Of a DNA stretch of 64,000 nt, positions 51,050 through 59,137 are shown in pieces; within the stretch, counting starts at the first letter, position 1; every line of letters starts with the position of its first letter. The DNA lies in contig NZ_JAKVIR010000002.1 in the NCBI RefSeq assembly GCF_022601975.1, positions 124,001 through 188,000 of the forward strand, written 5' to 3'. This stretch comes from Pontibacter sp. E15-1. Its GTDB lineage: Bacteria; Bacteroidota; Bacteroidia; Cytophagales; Hymenobacteraceae. The notes under the pieces were generated by a model. That model worked only from the letters and a program-made list of their open reading frames with translations. It was not told where the DNA came from and did no database searches. Position numbers and translations under genes: made by a program.

Positions 51050-51733
51050 TTAGGCCGCCGTCATGTTCGACGTCTGGCTTTGGGTGGGTCGCTGGCGGTG
51101 GCGTGCCCAACGGTCCTGCACGCTGTTGGCTTTCTGAGGCTGCGCCTGCTTCTCCACTTTCTCCACCACTGGCAGGGCCACGAAGCTTTCTTCTTTTGCT
51201 GGATCGTAGAGCATGGCAGTGCAAAGGCAGTTGCTGCGGCCCTTGCTCTGCAGGATCTCGAAGTTCACGCAGCTGCGGCAGCCTTTCCAGAACTCTTCAT
51301 CGTCTGTCAGCTCCGAATAGGTTACCGGGGTATAGCCCAGGCTCGAGTTGATGCGCATCACCGCCAACGCGGTGGTCAGGCCGAAGATTTTGGCATCCGG
51401 GTACTTGTGGCGCGACAGCTCGAATATCTTTTTCTTGATCTGGCGCGCCAGGCCGCTCTTGCGCAGGTCCGGCGACACGATGAGCCCGGAGTTGGCCACG
51501 TACTTGCCGTGCCCCCAGGTTTCGATGTAGCAGAACCCGGCCCAGCGGCCGTCGGCGTGCAGGGCAATCACCGCCTTGCCTTCCATCATCTTCTGGGTGA
51601 TGTACTCCGGGGAACGCTTGGCTATACCGGTGCCTCGGGCTTTGGCCGATGATTCCATTTCCGCGCAGATCTGAGCGGAATGAATAACATGTTGCTCTTC
51701 AGCAATTATGACAATAAAATCAGATTGATTCAT
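51050..51733 (-). CDS. GNAT acyltransferase, probable N-acylglutamate synthase
   Basis: 227 residues from MNQSDFIVIIAEEQHVIHSA (ATG at 51731-51733). GNAT core at about 10-160: KAVIALHADGRWAGFCYIET, then LIVSPDLRKSGLARQIKKKI, the acyl-CoA-binding loop with the R/Q-x-x-G-x-A/G pattern, and a C-terminal extension with four cysteines around FWKGCRSCVNFEILQ and NCLCTAML. The last 50 residues are low complexity. As the first gene of the arginine operon, which otherwise lacks argA or argJ, it most likely acylates glutamate. In Bacteroides a GNAT encoded in the arginine cluster has been linked genetically to N-succinylglutamate formation (from memory). Acetyl versus succinyl cannot be read from this sequence. 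Confidence 0.8.
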   Translation of the reverse strand: MNQSDFIVIIAEEQHVIHSAQICAEMESSAKARGTGIAKRSPEYITQKMMEGKAVIALHADGRWAGFCYIETWGHGKYVANSGLIVSPDLRKSGLARQIKKKIFELSRHKYPDAKIFGLTTALAVMRINSSLGYTPVTYSELTDDEEFWKGCRSCVNFEILQSKGRSNCLCTAMLYDPAKEESFVALPVVEKVEKQAQPQKANSVQDRWARHRQRPTQSQTSNMTAA

Positions 51734-52260
51734 TTTATTGAAAATATTTATCCCTTCTGTGCCGGGGCACATGCTAAAAAATAAAGGAGTAAAAAGATGC
51801 AGCTAACGCAGGCAAGGCAGGGGCCGTACCGGTTAAATTTTGCTAGCGAGAAAATGAGTTGGATTTACGACGGCCACATAGGCAGTCAATAAGTACGCCG
51901 GCCTAGGGCCTGTAGCGGACTACAAGGGAGGGTACGCGGAAAACTACCCCCATGGGGAGGATAGAAAAAGTCGCACGCTTCTGGAGAGAAGTGTGATTTA
52001 TCATGGATGATGATAAAAACGCCTTTTTTTGCATTATGTTAGTGAGTTGTTAAGAAACAGGCACGTTCGTTATACCTGCTTGAACAGCACAAATGTTTCA
52101 CAATATTTTTTTTAAAAACAAATTCTGCACCACTTATTTTCAAAATACAGTGCAAATCTGTCTGGATAGTGCGTTCAAAAACGCATGCCGAAGCCGGAAT
52201 GCAGATATTGGACCAAAAAACGTAACTTGCCGCCTCATCAACCACATTCAGGAAGTATTC
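51734..52260. other. Intergenic region with arginine-operon promoter
   Basis: About 530 bases between the arginine operon (minus strand) and the small membrane-protein gene (plus strand). A short perfect palindrome TGTGCCGGGGCACA lies at 51758-51771, 25 bases before the GNAT start, and could form a leader hairpin or operator. The sequence from 52080 to 52200 is AT-rich. Frames extending upstream of 52261 do not look like protein. No RNA gene was recognised. Confidence 0.4.
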
Positions 52261-52569
52261 ATGCAAAAGTTCTCGTTCAGGGTAATCATCGGACTGATTT
52301 TCTCGGCCATCGGTATGGTTACGCTCCTCCTCTTAAAGCAGCCCTTAACCGCTGCCATATGGCTGAGCTTTGGCAATGGCCTTATTTTATCCGATCTGAA
52401 ATTCACGGGGACAGACGCTAAGGGTATAACCTATACGAAACCGATTCCGCCCGCAAGGTTTTTCACGGCCCTCTTTCTGATAGTAATGGCTGTGGTGATG
52501 CTTGCCTTGCAAATCTACCTCGACTTTCAGGAAAGCGCTGCCGCAGCGGCACCTGCCGGTATAAACTAA
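52261..52569 (+). CDS. Small two-helix membrane protein
   Basis: 102 residues from MQKFSFRVIIGLIFSAIGMV at the ATG at 52261. An earlier in-frame ATG at 52093 adds residues of unlikely composition. Predicted helices: about 8-42 (a hydrophobic hairpin or pair, GLIFSAIGMVTLLLL and LTAAIWLSFGNGLILS) and about 68-90 (ARFFTALFLIVMAVVMLALQ). The tail is alanine-rich. No family recognised. It converges on the aspartyl-protease gene with a 28-base gap. Confidence 0.6.
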   Translation: MQKFSFRVIIGLIFSAIGMVTLLLLKQPLTAAIWLSFGNGLILSDLKFTGTDAKGITYTKPIPPARFFTALFLIVMAVVMLALQIYLDFQESAAAAAPAGIN

Positions 52570-52597
52570 GACGAAGGGTATAAAGTGGCAGGCTTTG

Positions 52598-53854
52598 CTA
52601 GATTCTGCTCTGGAGCACCAGGTCCACGTCCAGAATCTCAGACTCCCGCTTGAGGCGCAGGCGCAATTTGCGTCCGGGCTTGCTCTCCAGCAGCTCCAAC
52701 AATTCGGTGAGCACAATCTCGGTACACTTTCGCCCATTCACATCCAGCAGCTGGTCGCCCGGCTCCAGCCCCACTAGCTTGGCCGGCGAATCGTCTATCA
52801 CATTCGAGACGATGTAAAAATTGGTGCCGGGCAAGGGCGTAGTCACTTCAAACCCTGACATGTTGCATTGGAAAGGCTCCCTGAAGCGTCTGTTCGGCGA
52901 CAGCAGCAGCCGGTTGTGGGGATAGTCGAAAATAGCGGTAAAGCGGGAGAGAATGTCCGAGCCCAGGTTTCCGTTACGGTCGGCAAGGTTTAGCGCCAGT
53001 TTGATGGATTCCTCGTCGGGGTATGAGGCTGTCAGGTCTTCCATTTCATACTTACCCAGCGAGAAACCATCCAGCCGGCCTATCTGGCCGTGAATATCGC
53101 CACTTAGCCCCCGGCCCAAATATGCTTTCATGGCTTTTGGGGGTATGGAAAGGCGGTCATTGGTTGGGAGATAGAGCGAGAGGCTGTTGCTGGCGCCCGT
53201 GTCCACCACTAGTTTCACCTTGATGGTGTCTCCGTTATGCTGCCGCACGTCCCCGTACACATAGGCTTTGGTGCCTTCGATGTACAACGGAAACTCCTCT
53301 GCCCTCTTTTTCTTCGCTACTTTGGTGTCCGGCGGGTAAAGCGTGATCATCCTGTTGCTGTAGTTTATCTTCACGATGAAATTTTTGAAGATATCATACC
53401 CAATGATTCCGTGTACCGGCATTCCCATCCGGAGCGAGAGGTTAAAGACATCCTCCGTCAGCACATACAACTCATGGTTCACTCCTTTTATACCGGGCAG
53501 GAACATTTCGTTGCCAACCGAGTGAAATGCCTCGATGGAGTTGCCCTCGCCCAGCCCCCTGATGGTGATTTTGTCTGCGTTAACCAAATCCAGCGAGTCT
53601 GAATGGAACAGCCTGGTGATGATGGTATTCTTTACGCCGGAGTCCAGAATAAGGCTAAGTGGCTGCGAGCCGTTAATTCTGACCTGAATGATGACCAGGT
53701 TATGGACAAATTTGAACGGAATATTAACGCGCTTTCGGGAAGAGGTGAAAAAAGCCGTGTCGCTGGCATATACGGGCTGCTCCTGCGCCTGTGCCAGGGG
53801 AGGCAGCATGCACAGCGAGAAGAATAAAACGGACAGTAAACAGGCTCGAATCAT
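52598..53854 (-). CDS. Retropepsin-like aspartyl protease with C-terminal PDZ domain
   Basis: 418 residues with a signal peptide (ACLLSVLFFSLCMLPPLAQA). Two retropepsin-like halves follow: SLILDSGVKNTIITRLF with DSG near residue 68 and VKLVVDTGASNSLSLYLP with DTG near residue 216. A PDZ domain ends the protein (about 340-415: VIDDSPAKLVGLEPGDQLLD, NGRKCTEIVL). The first site has DSG followed by VKNT rather than the usual A/S, so only the second may be fully canonical. It is probably exported to the periplasm or envelope, where the PDZ domain could bind C-termini of misfolded proteins. Single gene. Confidence 0.85.
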   Translation of the reverse strand: MIRACLLSVLFFSLCMLPPLAQAQEQPVYASDTAFFTSSRKRVNIPFKFVHNLVIIQVRINGSQPLSLILDSGVKNTIITRLFHSDSLDLVNADKITIRGLGEGNSIEAFHSVGNEMFLPGIKGVNHELYVLTEDVFNLSLRMGMPVHGIIGYDIFKNFIVKINYSNRMITLYPPDTKVAKKKRAEEFPLYIEGTKAYVYGDVRQHNGDTIKVKLVVDTGASNSLSLYLPTNDRLSIPPKAMKAYLGRGLSGDIHGQIGRLDGFSLGKYEMEDLTASYPDEESIKLALNLADRNGNLGSDILSRFTAIFDYPHNRLLLSPNRRFREPFQCNMSGFEVTTPLPGTNFYIVSNVIDDSPAKLVGLEPGDQLLDVNGRKCTEIVLTELLELLESKPGRKLRLRLKRESEILDVDLVLQSRI

Positions 53855-54009
53855 ACCCTAAAACTTTTAAGGGTGAGTGTATAGCTACATATAGCTTTCT
53901 ATACGTAGTCAGAGCCAGAATCGAGCCAATAAATGCCTGATTTTCTTATGTTTTACACAAGTTTATCCTATGTTATCACATTGGGTGAGTGAACAATCAC
54001 TTATAGGCG

Positions 54010-55347
54010 CTATTTCTTCTTCCTGCGGGCCGTGTTTATAGCTGTCAGGTTCTGCCCTTTCTCGCGGCCATAGAAGATAAACTTGGGGCTGCCGATGATC
54101 TGAGAGCCGTAAATGCCAGAGTGGCCGGAAAAGAGATAGGCCGTGATGCAAGCCAGCGCCATGAAGACGCTGCTCTCCGCCCCAAAGAGCTCGATGGCCA
54201 TGATGGTGCAGGTCAGGGGGGTGTTGGTGGCACCCGAGAACACCGCCACAAAACCCATACCCGCCAGCAAGGCCATCGGCAACGGCACTGCCTCCGAAAG
54301 GGCGCTGCCCAGTGTGGCCCCGGTATAAAAAAGCGGGGTTACCTCGCCCCCTTTAAAGCCAGCCCCGAGCGTAAAGGCCGTGAGCAGTATTTTCACAAAT
54401 GCCGTGTACCAGGGTTGCGCCTGCTCAAACGATTGCAGGATGGTGGGGATGCCGAGGCCTATGTACTTCGTGGTGCCCATAAGCCAGACACTGATCGCCA
54501 CCACCGCCCCCCCGAGCAAAGGCCGAAACGGCGGGAAGCCGATGCGCTGCCTGAACTGAGCACCAAAAAACAGGGTTGCTTTCGCGAAAGCCATACCTGT
54601 CAGTCCGAACAGGGCGCCTACCCCGAGGGTATAGCCGATGCCCGAAAGCGTAAGTTCCGGCACAAAGGGTATGGCGTAATGGGTATGGTCTATCCCCCAG
54701 GCAAGGCTGGTATAGTCGGCGATCACGGCGGCCAGAAAGCTGGGCAACAGTGCCTCGTAGCGCAGGCGACCGAGTATAAAAACCTCCAGCCCAAACACGG
54801 CACCGGCCAGCGGCGTGCCAAACAGCGAGGCGAAACCTGCGCTTATACCCGAAATAATCAGCACTTTCCGGTCGCGGGGCCGCAAGCGGAAAACATGCGT
54901 GAACTGGTCTGCTATGGTGCCGCCCATTTGCACGGCCGTGCCCTCGCGCCCCGCCGAGCCGCCGAACAGGTGCGTGGCCAGCGTGCCGAGCAGCACCAGC
55001 GGCGCCATCCGGAAAGGCACCACCTCGCGCGGCCGCTGTATCTCCTCCAGCAGCAGGTTGTTACCCAGGGCGGCGCGCTTCCCGAAGTAATGATACAGCA
55101 GCCCCACGGCCAGCCCGCCCAGCGGCAGCAGCCAGATAATGGAGGTATGCGCTTCCCGGTAATTCGTCACCCAATCGAGGGCCACGAGGAAGAAAGCGGA
55201 CGCACTGCCCGCCAACACGCCTACCAGCACACAGATCACCAGCCACTTCAGGAGGTATAGCGCAGCCATCGCCTGCTCCCCCAACGAGAGCGCCTTGCTC
55301 AGAAATCTCTTTAAGATGGACGGTTGGGGTGTGGGGCGGTTTTTCAT
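54010..55347 (-). CDS. CLC-family antiporter, probably fluoride/proton type (CLC-F)
   Basis: 445 residues from the ATG at 55345-55347; an upstream TTG is less likely. The CLC fold is seen in GSASAFFLVALDWVTNYREA, FGGSAGREGTAVQMGGTIAD and FKGGEVTPLFYTGATLG. The chloride selectivity motif GSGIP is absent; that region reads PFRMAPLVLLGTLATHLFGG. GREGT and GFKGGEVTPLF are the forms I associate with the CLC-F fluoride/proton antiporters. No fluoride riboswitch was recognised upstream, so fluoride specificity stays inference. It would export anions across the inner membrane. The basic tail (ARRKKK) is cytoplasmic. Confidence 0.8.
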   Translation of the reverse strand: MKNRPTPQPSILKRFLSKALSLGEQAMAALYLLKWLVICVLVGVLAGSASAFFLVALDWVTNYREAHTSIIWLLPLGGLAVGLLYHYFGKRAALGNNLLLEEIQRPREVVPFRMAPLVLLGTLATHLFGGSAGREGTAVQMGGTIADQFTHVFRLRPRDRKVLIISGISAGFASLFGTPLAGAVFGLEVFILGRLRYEALLPSFLAAVIADYTSLAWGIDHTHYAIPFVPELTLSGIGYTLGVGALFGLTGMAFAKATLFFGAQFRQRIGFPPFRPLLGGAVVAISVWLMGTTKYIGLGIPTILQSFEQAQPWYTAFVKILLTAFTLGAGFKGGEVTPLFYTGATLGSALSEAVPLPMALLAGMGFVAVFSGATNTPLTCTIMAIELFGAESSVFMALACITAYLFSGHSGIYGSQIIGSPKFIFYGREKGQNLTAINTARRKKK

Positions 55348-55751
55348 ATATACGGCAGGCAAATATACAAGAAAGGCAAGCCAATGCCAGTCTTATACTT
55401 AGGCTTCCTTTCGGATGCGGGTTATCCCTTCTTTCATAATGCCTACCTGATGGCTACCTCGGGCTGGACAGGAGGCATTTCCCGGAGCGGCATTTACAAA
55501 CTGGCGGGTATGTATAAGATGCTGTGGGTATACCGGGTAGGAGAAATGTATGGCAAACATCAACCGGCTACCTGCCTGCCGTTCAAAAGGATACACAGTG
55601 TCGATTTGGATTTATACCGCTTTAGCGCAATACTCTGATTGGTTTGGGAGGAGGTTAACGGACGCAAAATGGCCTTCCTTTGAGCATTTTTTATTAACTT
55701 TAAGAGAAGTGGCATTTTACGCTTATCTCTGAATTTATACTTTTCCGATAC
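55348..55751. other. Divergent intergenic region with partial repeat
   Basis: About 400 bases between the divergent CLC gene and the sodium:solute symporter gene. A direct repeat GGCATTT occurs at 55474-55480 and 55489-55495, around CCCGGAGC. This may be a decayed palindromic repeat of the type common in Bacteroidota intergenic DNA. Open frames in it show no family resemblance. I looked for the crcB fluoride riboswitch consensus and did not find it. Confidence 0.4.
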
Positions 55752-57494
55752 ATGCACATCATCGACCTTCTCATCTTCGTGATTTACATGCTGGCCATGC
55801 TGGGTGTAGGCTTCTATTTCCTGAAAAAAAATGAGGGCGCGGATGATTACTATGTGGGTGGCCGCAGCATGGGCAGCGGACATATTGGCCTGTCGGTGGT
55901 GGCCACCGACGTGGGCGGCGGCTTCTCGATCGGCCTGGGCGGACTCGGTTTCGCGATGGGCCTTTCCGGGGCCTGGATGCTCTTCACGGGGCTGCTGGGC
56001 GCCTGGCTGGCGGCAGTCTTTCTCATACCCAAGGTTAAGAACAATCCGGCCTTCGCCAAATTCCTGACTTTTCCGCAGATTTTCGGCTATTACTTTAACG
56101 GGCGCGTGGCGCTGCTGGCTGGCGTGATCTCGGCCATCGGGTATACCGGTTTCACCAGCTCCCAGATTCTGGCGGGCGCCAAGCTGGCCAGTGGAACTTT
56201 CGTGGGCCTCGATCTGAACACTGCACTGCTGATTATGGGTGTGATTGCGGTGGTGTATACCGTGATGGGCGGCATGAAAGCCGTTATTTATACCGACACC
56301 GTGCAATGGGCCATCCTGATGAGCGGACTGGTATTCATCGGCGTGCCGGTATCCTTTCTGGCGGTGGGCGGCGGCGTGGAGCAGCTCAGCTTCGCGCAGC
56401 TTTTTAACCTCAACTGGATTATGGAGCAGAGCGGCAGGAGTATGACCGCGATCCGGACCACCCTGCCCCCTGAGTTTCTGACGTTGACGAACGTGACCTG
56501 GCAGCAGCTCGTGAACTGGGCCATCACCATCATCCCGATCTGGTTTGTGGGCATGACGCTGTACCAGCGCATTTATGCCTGCCGCGACGAGAAAACGGCC
56601 AAAAAAGCCTGGTATATTGCCGGGCTGTTCGAGTGGCCGGTGATGGCGTTTATGGGCGTGAGCCTGGGTATACTGGCCCGCGTGGCCGCCGAGCAGGGTA
56701 TGTTTGACGCCCTGGGTGCCGGCGCCGTGGTGGACCCGGAGACCGGGCTCCCGATGCTGCTGCGCACCGTCTTGCCTGTCGGGCTGATGGGGCTGATGCT
56801 TTCGGCCTACTTCTCCGCCATCCTGTCTACCGCCGACAGTTGCCTGATGGCCTCTTCCGGCAACATCGTCACGGACGTGATCAGCCACTTCCGCAAAATC
56901 GATCCCGAGGCACCGTCCACGCTGCGCCTCTCGCAACTCGTGACGCTGGCCGTGGGCGCATTTGCCCTTTGGCTGGCTACCACCATGACGAACGTGCTGG
57001 ACATGATGCTCTACTCCTACGCCTTCATGGTGTCGGGGCTGTTTATACCTATTCTGGGGGCCCTGTTCTGGAAACGGCGCAGCAGCGTGGCGGCATTCTG
57101 GGCCATGCTTGGCGGCGGTGCTGTCACGGTGCTACTCCAGCTCTATGCGCTTTCGGCACCCGTTCCGGGCACCGACCTGCTCGGCCTGGCCGACACGCTC
57201 CACCCCTATTTTCCGGCTGAGGTGAGCAGCGCATGGGGCAGCCTAAGCGATGTAGAGCTGCAGGCGCTTGTGCAGCGCACACTCGCCACACACAGCCTTA
57301 TCCATGTGCCAGGGCTCGGGCTAACCTTCCGGCTGCCCTTTGCGCTGGACCCGAATCTGTACGGCCTCACCGCATCATTGCTCCTTTATATCTCCTTGAC
57401 GTATATATACCCTGACAAAAAACAAAACAAAACATGGCAGAAAGCAACACCCTCACCTACAGCATCTACACACCCTCAGACCAGCAAGGTCTAA
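55752..57494 (+). CDS. Sodium:solute symporter family protein
   Basis: 580 residues with about 14 membrane helices. Family features: DYYVGGRSMGSGHIGLSVVA, the glycine-rich first core helix VGGGFSIGLGGLGFAMGLSG, GVISAIGYTGFTSSQILAGA, and YFSAILSTADSCLMASSGNI, the helix that holds the second sodium site (SxxDS). It imports a small organic solute with sodium across the inner membrane. It heads an operon with a GNAT gene, which overlaps it by 61 bases in another frame, and a PLP racemase. The substrate may therefore be an amino acid or amine. The final 25 residues, in the overlap, are polar and probably not essential. Confidence 0.9.
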   Translation: MHIIDLLIFVIYMLAMLGVGFYFLKKNEGADDYYVGGRSMGSGHIGLSVVATDVGGGFSIGLGGLGFAMGLSGAWMLFTGLLGAWLAAVFLIPKVKNNPAFAKFLTFPQIFGYYFNGRVALLAGVISAIGYTGFTSSQILAGAKLASGTFVGLDLNTALLIMGVIAVVYTVMGGMKAVIYTDTVQWAILMSGLVFIGVPVSFLAVGGGVEQLSFAQLFNLNWIMEQSGRSMTAIRTTLPPEFLTLTNVTWQQLVNWAITIIPIWFVGMTLYQRIYACRDEKTAKKAWYIAGLFEWPVMAFMGVSLGILARVAAEQGMFDALGAGAVVDPETGLPMLLRTVLPVGLMGLMLSAYFSAILSTADSCLMASSGNIVTDVISHFRKIDPEAPSTLRLSQLVTLAVGAFALWLATTMTNVLDMMLYSYAFMVSGLFIPILGALFWKRRSSVAAFWAMLGGGAVTVLLQLYALSAPVPGTDLLGLADTLHPYFPAEVSSAWGSLSDVELQALVQRTLATHSLIHVPGLGLTFRLPFALDPNLYGLTASLLLYISLTYIYPDKKQNKTWQKATPSPTASTHPQTSKV

Positions 57495-57886
57495 ACAAAG
57501 AAGAAGTGATCGATTTCCTTTTCCACCACCTCGATGAGTATGGCGATGCCCGCAAAGACATTGCCGCCTGTATGGAGTATGCCCTCTCTGAGGCCGAGGG
57601 AAAGGGAGGTGCCGTGCTGGCGGCCCGGGAAGGCGACACCGTGGTGGGCGCGCTCATTCTGAACAATACGGGCATGAGCGGCTTTATACCGGAGAACATC
57701 CTGGTATACGTGGCGGTGCACGGCAGCCAGCGCGGCAAAGGCGTGGGCAAGCAGCTGGTGCAGATGGCCGCCGACAATACCACGGGCAGTATCGCCCTGC
57801 ACGTGGAGCCCCAAAACCCCGCCCGGCACCTCTATGAGAAGATGGGCTTCACAAACAAGTATTTGGAGTATAGATTACTGAGATAA
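57434..57886 (+). CDS. GNAT family N-acetyltransferase
   Basis: 150 residues from MAESNTLTYSIYTPSDQQGL. GNAT core: GAVLAAREGDTVVGALILNN, ENILVYVAVHGSQRGKGVGK with the acetyl-CoA loop QRGKGVGK, and LHVEPQNPARHLYEKMGFTN. The start ATG lies inside the symporter gene (61-base overlap), so translation is probably coupled. It probably N-acetylates an amino acid or amine handled by the symporter and racemase. In D-amino-acid handling, acetylation is a known detoxification route, but the substrate here is unproven. Confidence 0.86.
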   Translation: MAESNTLTYSIYTPSDQQGLNKEEVIDFLFHHLDEYGDARKDIAACMEYALSEAEGKGGAVLAAREGDTVVGALILNNTGMSGFIPENILVYVAVHGSQRGKGVGKQLVQMAADNTTGSIALHVEPQNPARHLYEKMGFTNKYLEYRLLR

Positions 57887-57889
57887 GAA

Positions 57890-58963
57890 ATGGCAGTCCT
57901 GAAACTGTACCGCGACAAGTTAAAGCACAACTATGACCACCTGAATAGAGTCTTTCAGGAGCATGGCATCGACTGGGGCATCGTCACGAAGCTGCTCTGC
58001 GGGAATGAGCTGTTGTTGAAGGAGGTGCTGGCCCTGGGCGTGCGCGAGATACATGACTCGCGCGTCACGAACCTGAAGGCCATCAAGAAAGTGGCCCCGG
58101 GCGTGCAGACAGTCTACATTAAGCCCTCGCCCAAAAAGAGCATCCCGGAGATCGTGAAGTACGCCGACGTAAGCTTCGAAACCGAGCTGGACACGATCCG
58201 GATGCTTTCGGAAGAATCGCTTCGGCAGCAGAAAGTCCACAAAATCATCATCATGATCGAGATGGGCGACCTGCGCGAGGGCGTGATGGGCGACGAGCTT
58301 GTTTCGTTTTATGAGAAAGTGTTTGAGCTGCCGGGGATCACGGTGATCGGTCTGGGGGCCAACTTCAACTGCCTGCACGGCGTGATGCCCACCAAGGACA
58401 AACTGGTGCAGCTGAGCCTCTACAAGCAGCTGATCGACGCGACGTTCAACAAAAAGATTCCCTGGGTGTCCGGGGGAACCTCCGTGACGATCCCGCTTCT
58501 TTTCAGCCATCAGCTGCCCAAGAGCATCAACCACTTCCGGGTGGGCGAGGCGCTTTTCTTTGGCCTGAACCTCTTTACCGGCGAAACTTTTGAAGGCATG
58601 TATGACGACGTGTTCGAGTTGAGCACCGAAATAATAGAGCTGACCGAGAAGCCCATGATGCCCTCGGGCCTGCTGGCCGAGAACCCCAGCGGCGATAGTT
58701 TCGAGATAGACGAGAGCCTGTTCGGCAAAACCTCGCACCGCGCCATCCTGGACGTCGGGCTGCTGGACATCAACCCCAAGTTTCTGCTTCCGAAAGACAC
58801 AGCATTGAGCGTGATCGGGGCCAGCTCCGACATGCTGGTAGTAGAGCTGGGCGAAAACGAGAACAACTACAAGCTGGGCGACACGCTGCAGTTTAACCTC
58901 CGCTATATGGGCGCCCTCAGCCTGCTGAACTCCCGCTACGTTACCAAAGAAGTGGTCCATTAG
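57890..58963 (+). CDS. PLP-dependent alanine/ornithine racemase-family protein
   Basis: 357 residues, starting 4 bases after the GNAT stop. A fold-type III PLP enzyme: YRDKLKHNYDHLNRVFQEHG, then WGIVTKLLCGNELLLKEVLA with the Schiff-base Lys34, REIHDSRVTNLKAIKK, and GGTSVTIPLLFSHQLPKSIN for phosphate binding. It matches the Orr/YhfX branch rather than the standard cell-wall alanine racemase Alr: it is shorter and lacks the Alr KANAYGHG motif. It likely interconverts L and D forms of an amino acid such as ornithine, lysine or serine. It ends at a strong terminator, closing the three-gene operon. Confidence 0.87.
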   Translation: MAVLKLYRDKLKHNYDHLNRVFQEHGIDWGIVTKLLCGNELLLKEVLALGVREIHDSRVTNLKAIKKVAPGVQTVYIKPSPKKSIPEIVKYADVSFETELDTIRMLSEESLRQQKVHKIIIMIEMGDLREGVMGDELVSFYEKVFELPGITVIGLGANFNCLHGVMPTKDKLVQLSLYKQLIDATFNKKIPWVSGGTSVTIPLLFSHQLPKSINHFRVGEALFFGLNLFTGETFEGMYDDVFELSTEIIELTEKPMMPSGLLAENPSGDSFEIDESLFGKTSHRAILDVGLLDINPKFLLPKDTALSVIGASSDMLVVELGENENNYKLGDTLQFNLRYMGALSLLNSRYVTKEVVH

Positions 58964-58985
58964 CCTACTGCCGCCAAATTTATAC

Positions 58986-59031
58986 CTGCTGCGCCCCCTC
59001 TGAACCAGAATGGGTGCAGCAGTTTTTTTTT
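58986..59031 (+). terminator. Rho-independent terminator after the racemase gene
   Basis: Stem of 11 pairs with one G-T wobble, 58986-58996 with 59012-59022, 15-base loop, followed at once by nine Ts (59023-59031). It lies 22 bases after the racemase stop and ends the symporter-GNAT-racemase transcript. Confidence 0.9.
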
Positions 59032-59137
59032 GTGTGCGTCGCGTGCCAGGGGGTATGGGCGGAAAGTCTTAACAACATTTAGGGCAGGTGCGCGTCTAGT
59101 TAGGAGATATATCTCTAAACCAGCATAAAACACAGCC

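Noticed and set aside
52093-52260. N-terminal extension of the small membrane protein to the ATG at 52093
   Set aside because: The extra 56 residues are AT-driven, cysteine/asparagine-rich and unlike the rest; the ATG at 52261 starts directly at a typical membrane helix.
54121-55260. 379-codon plus-strand frame opposite the CLC gene
   Set aside because: Shadow of an intact membrane transporter; composition is not protein-like.
55363-55500. Possible fluoride riboswitch upstream of the CLC gene
   Set aside because: I could not align the crcB-motif consensus elements in order; only isolated similar words were seen.
55560-56936. 458-codon minus-strand frame opposite the symporter gene
   Set aside because: It is antisense to a clear sodium:solute symporter, is rich in His/Gln/Gly/Arg repeats and has no domain.
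57920-58960. 346-codon minus-strand frame opposite the racemase gene
   Set aside because: Shadow frame; the plus strand encodes a complete PLP enzyme.
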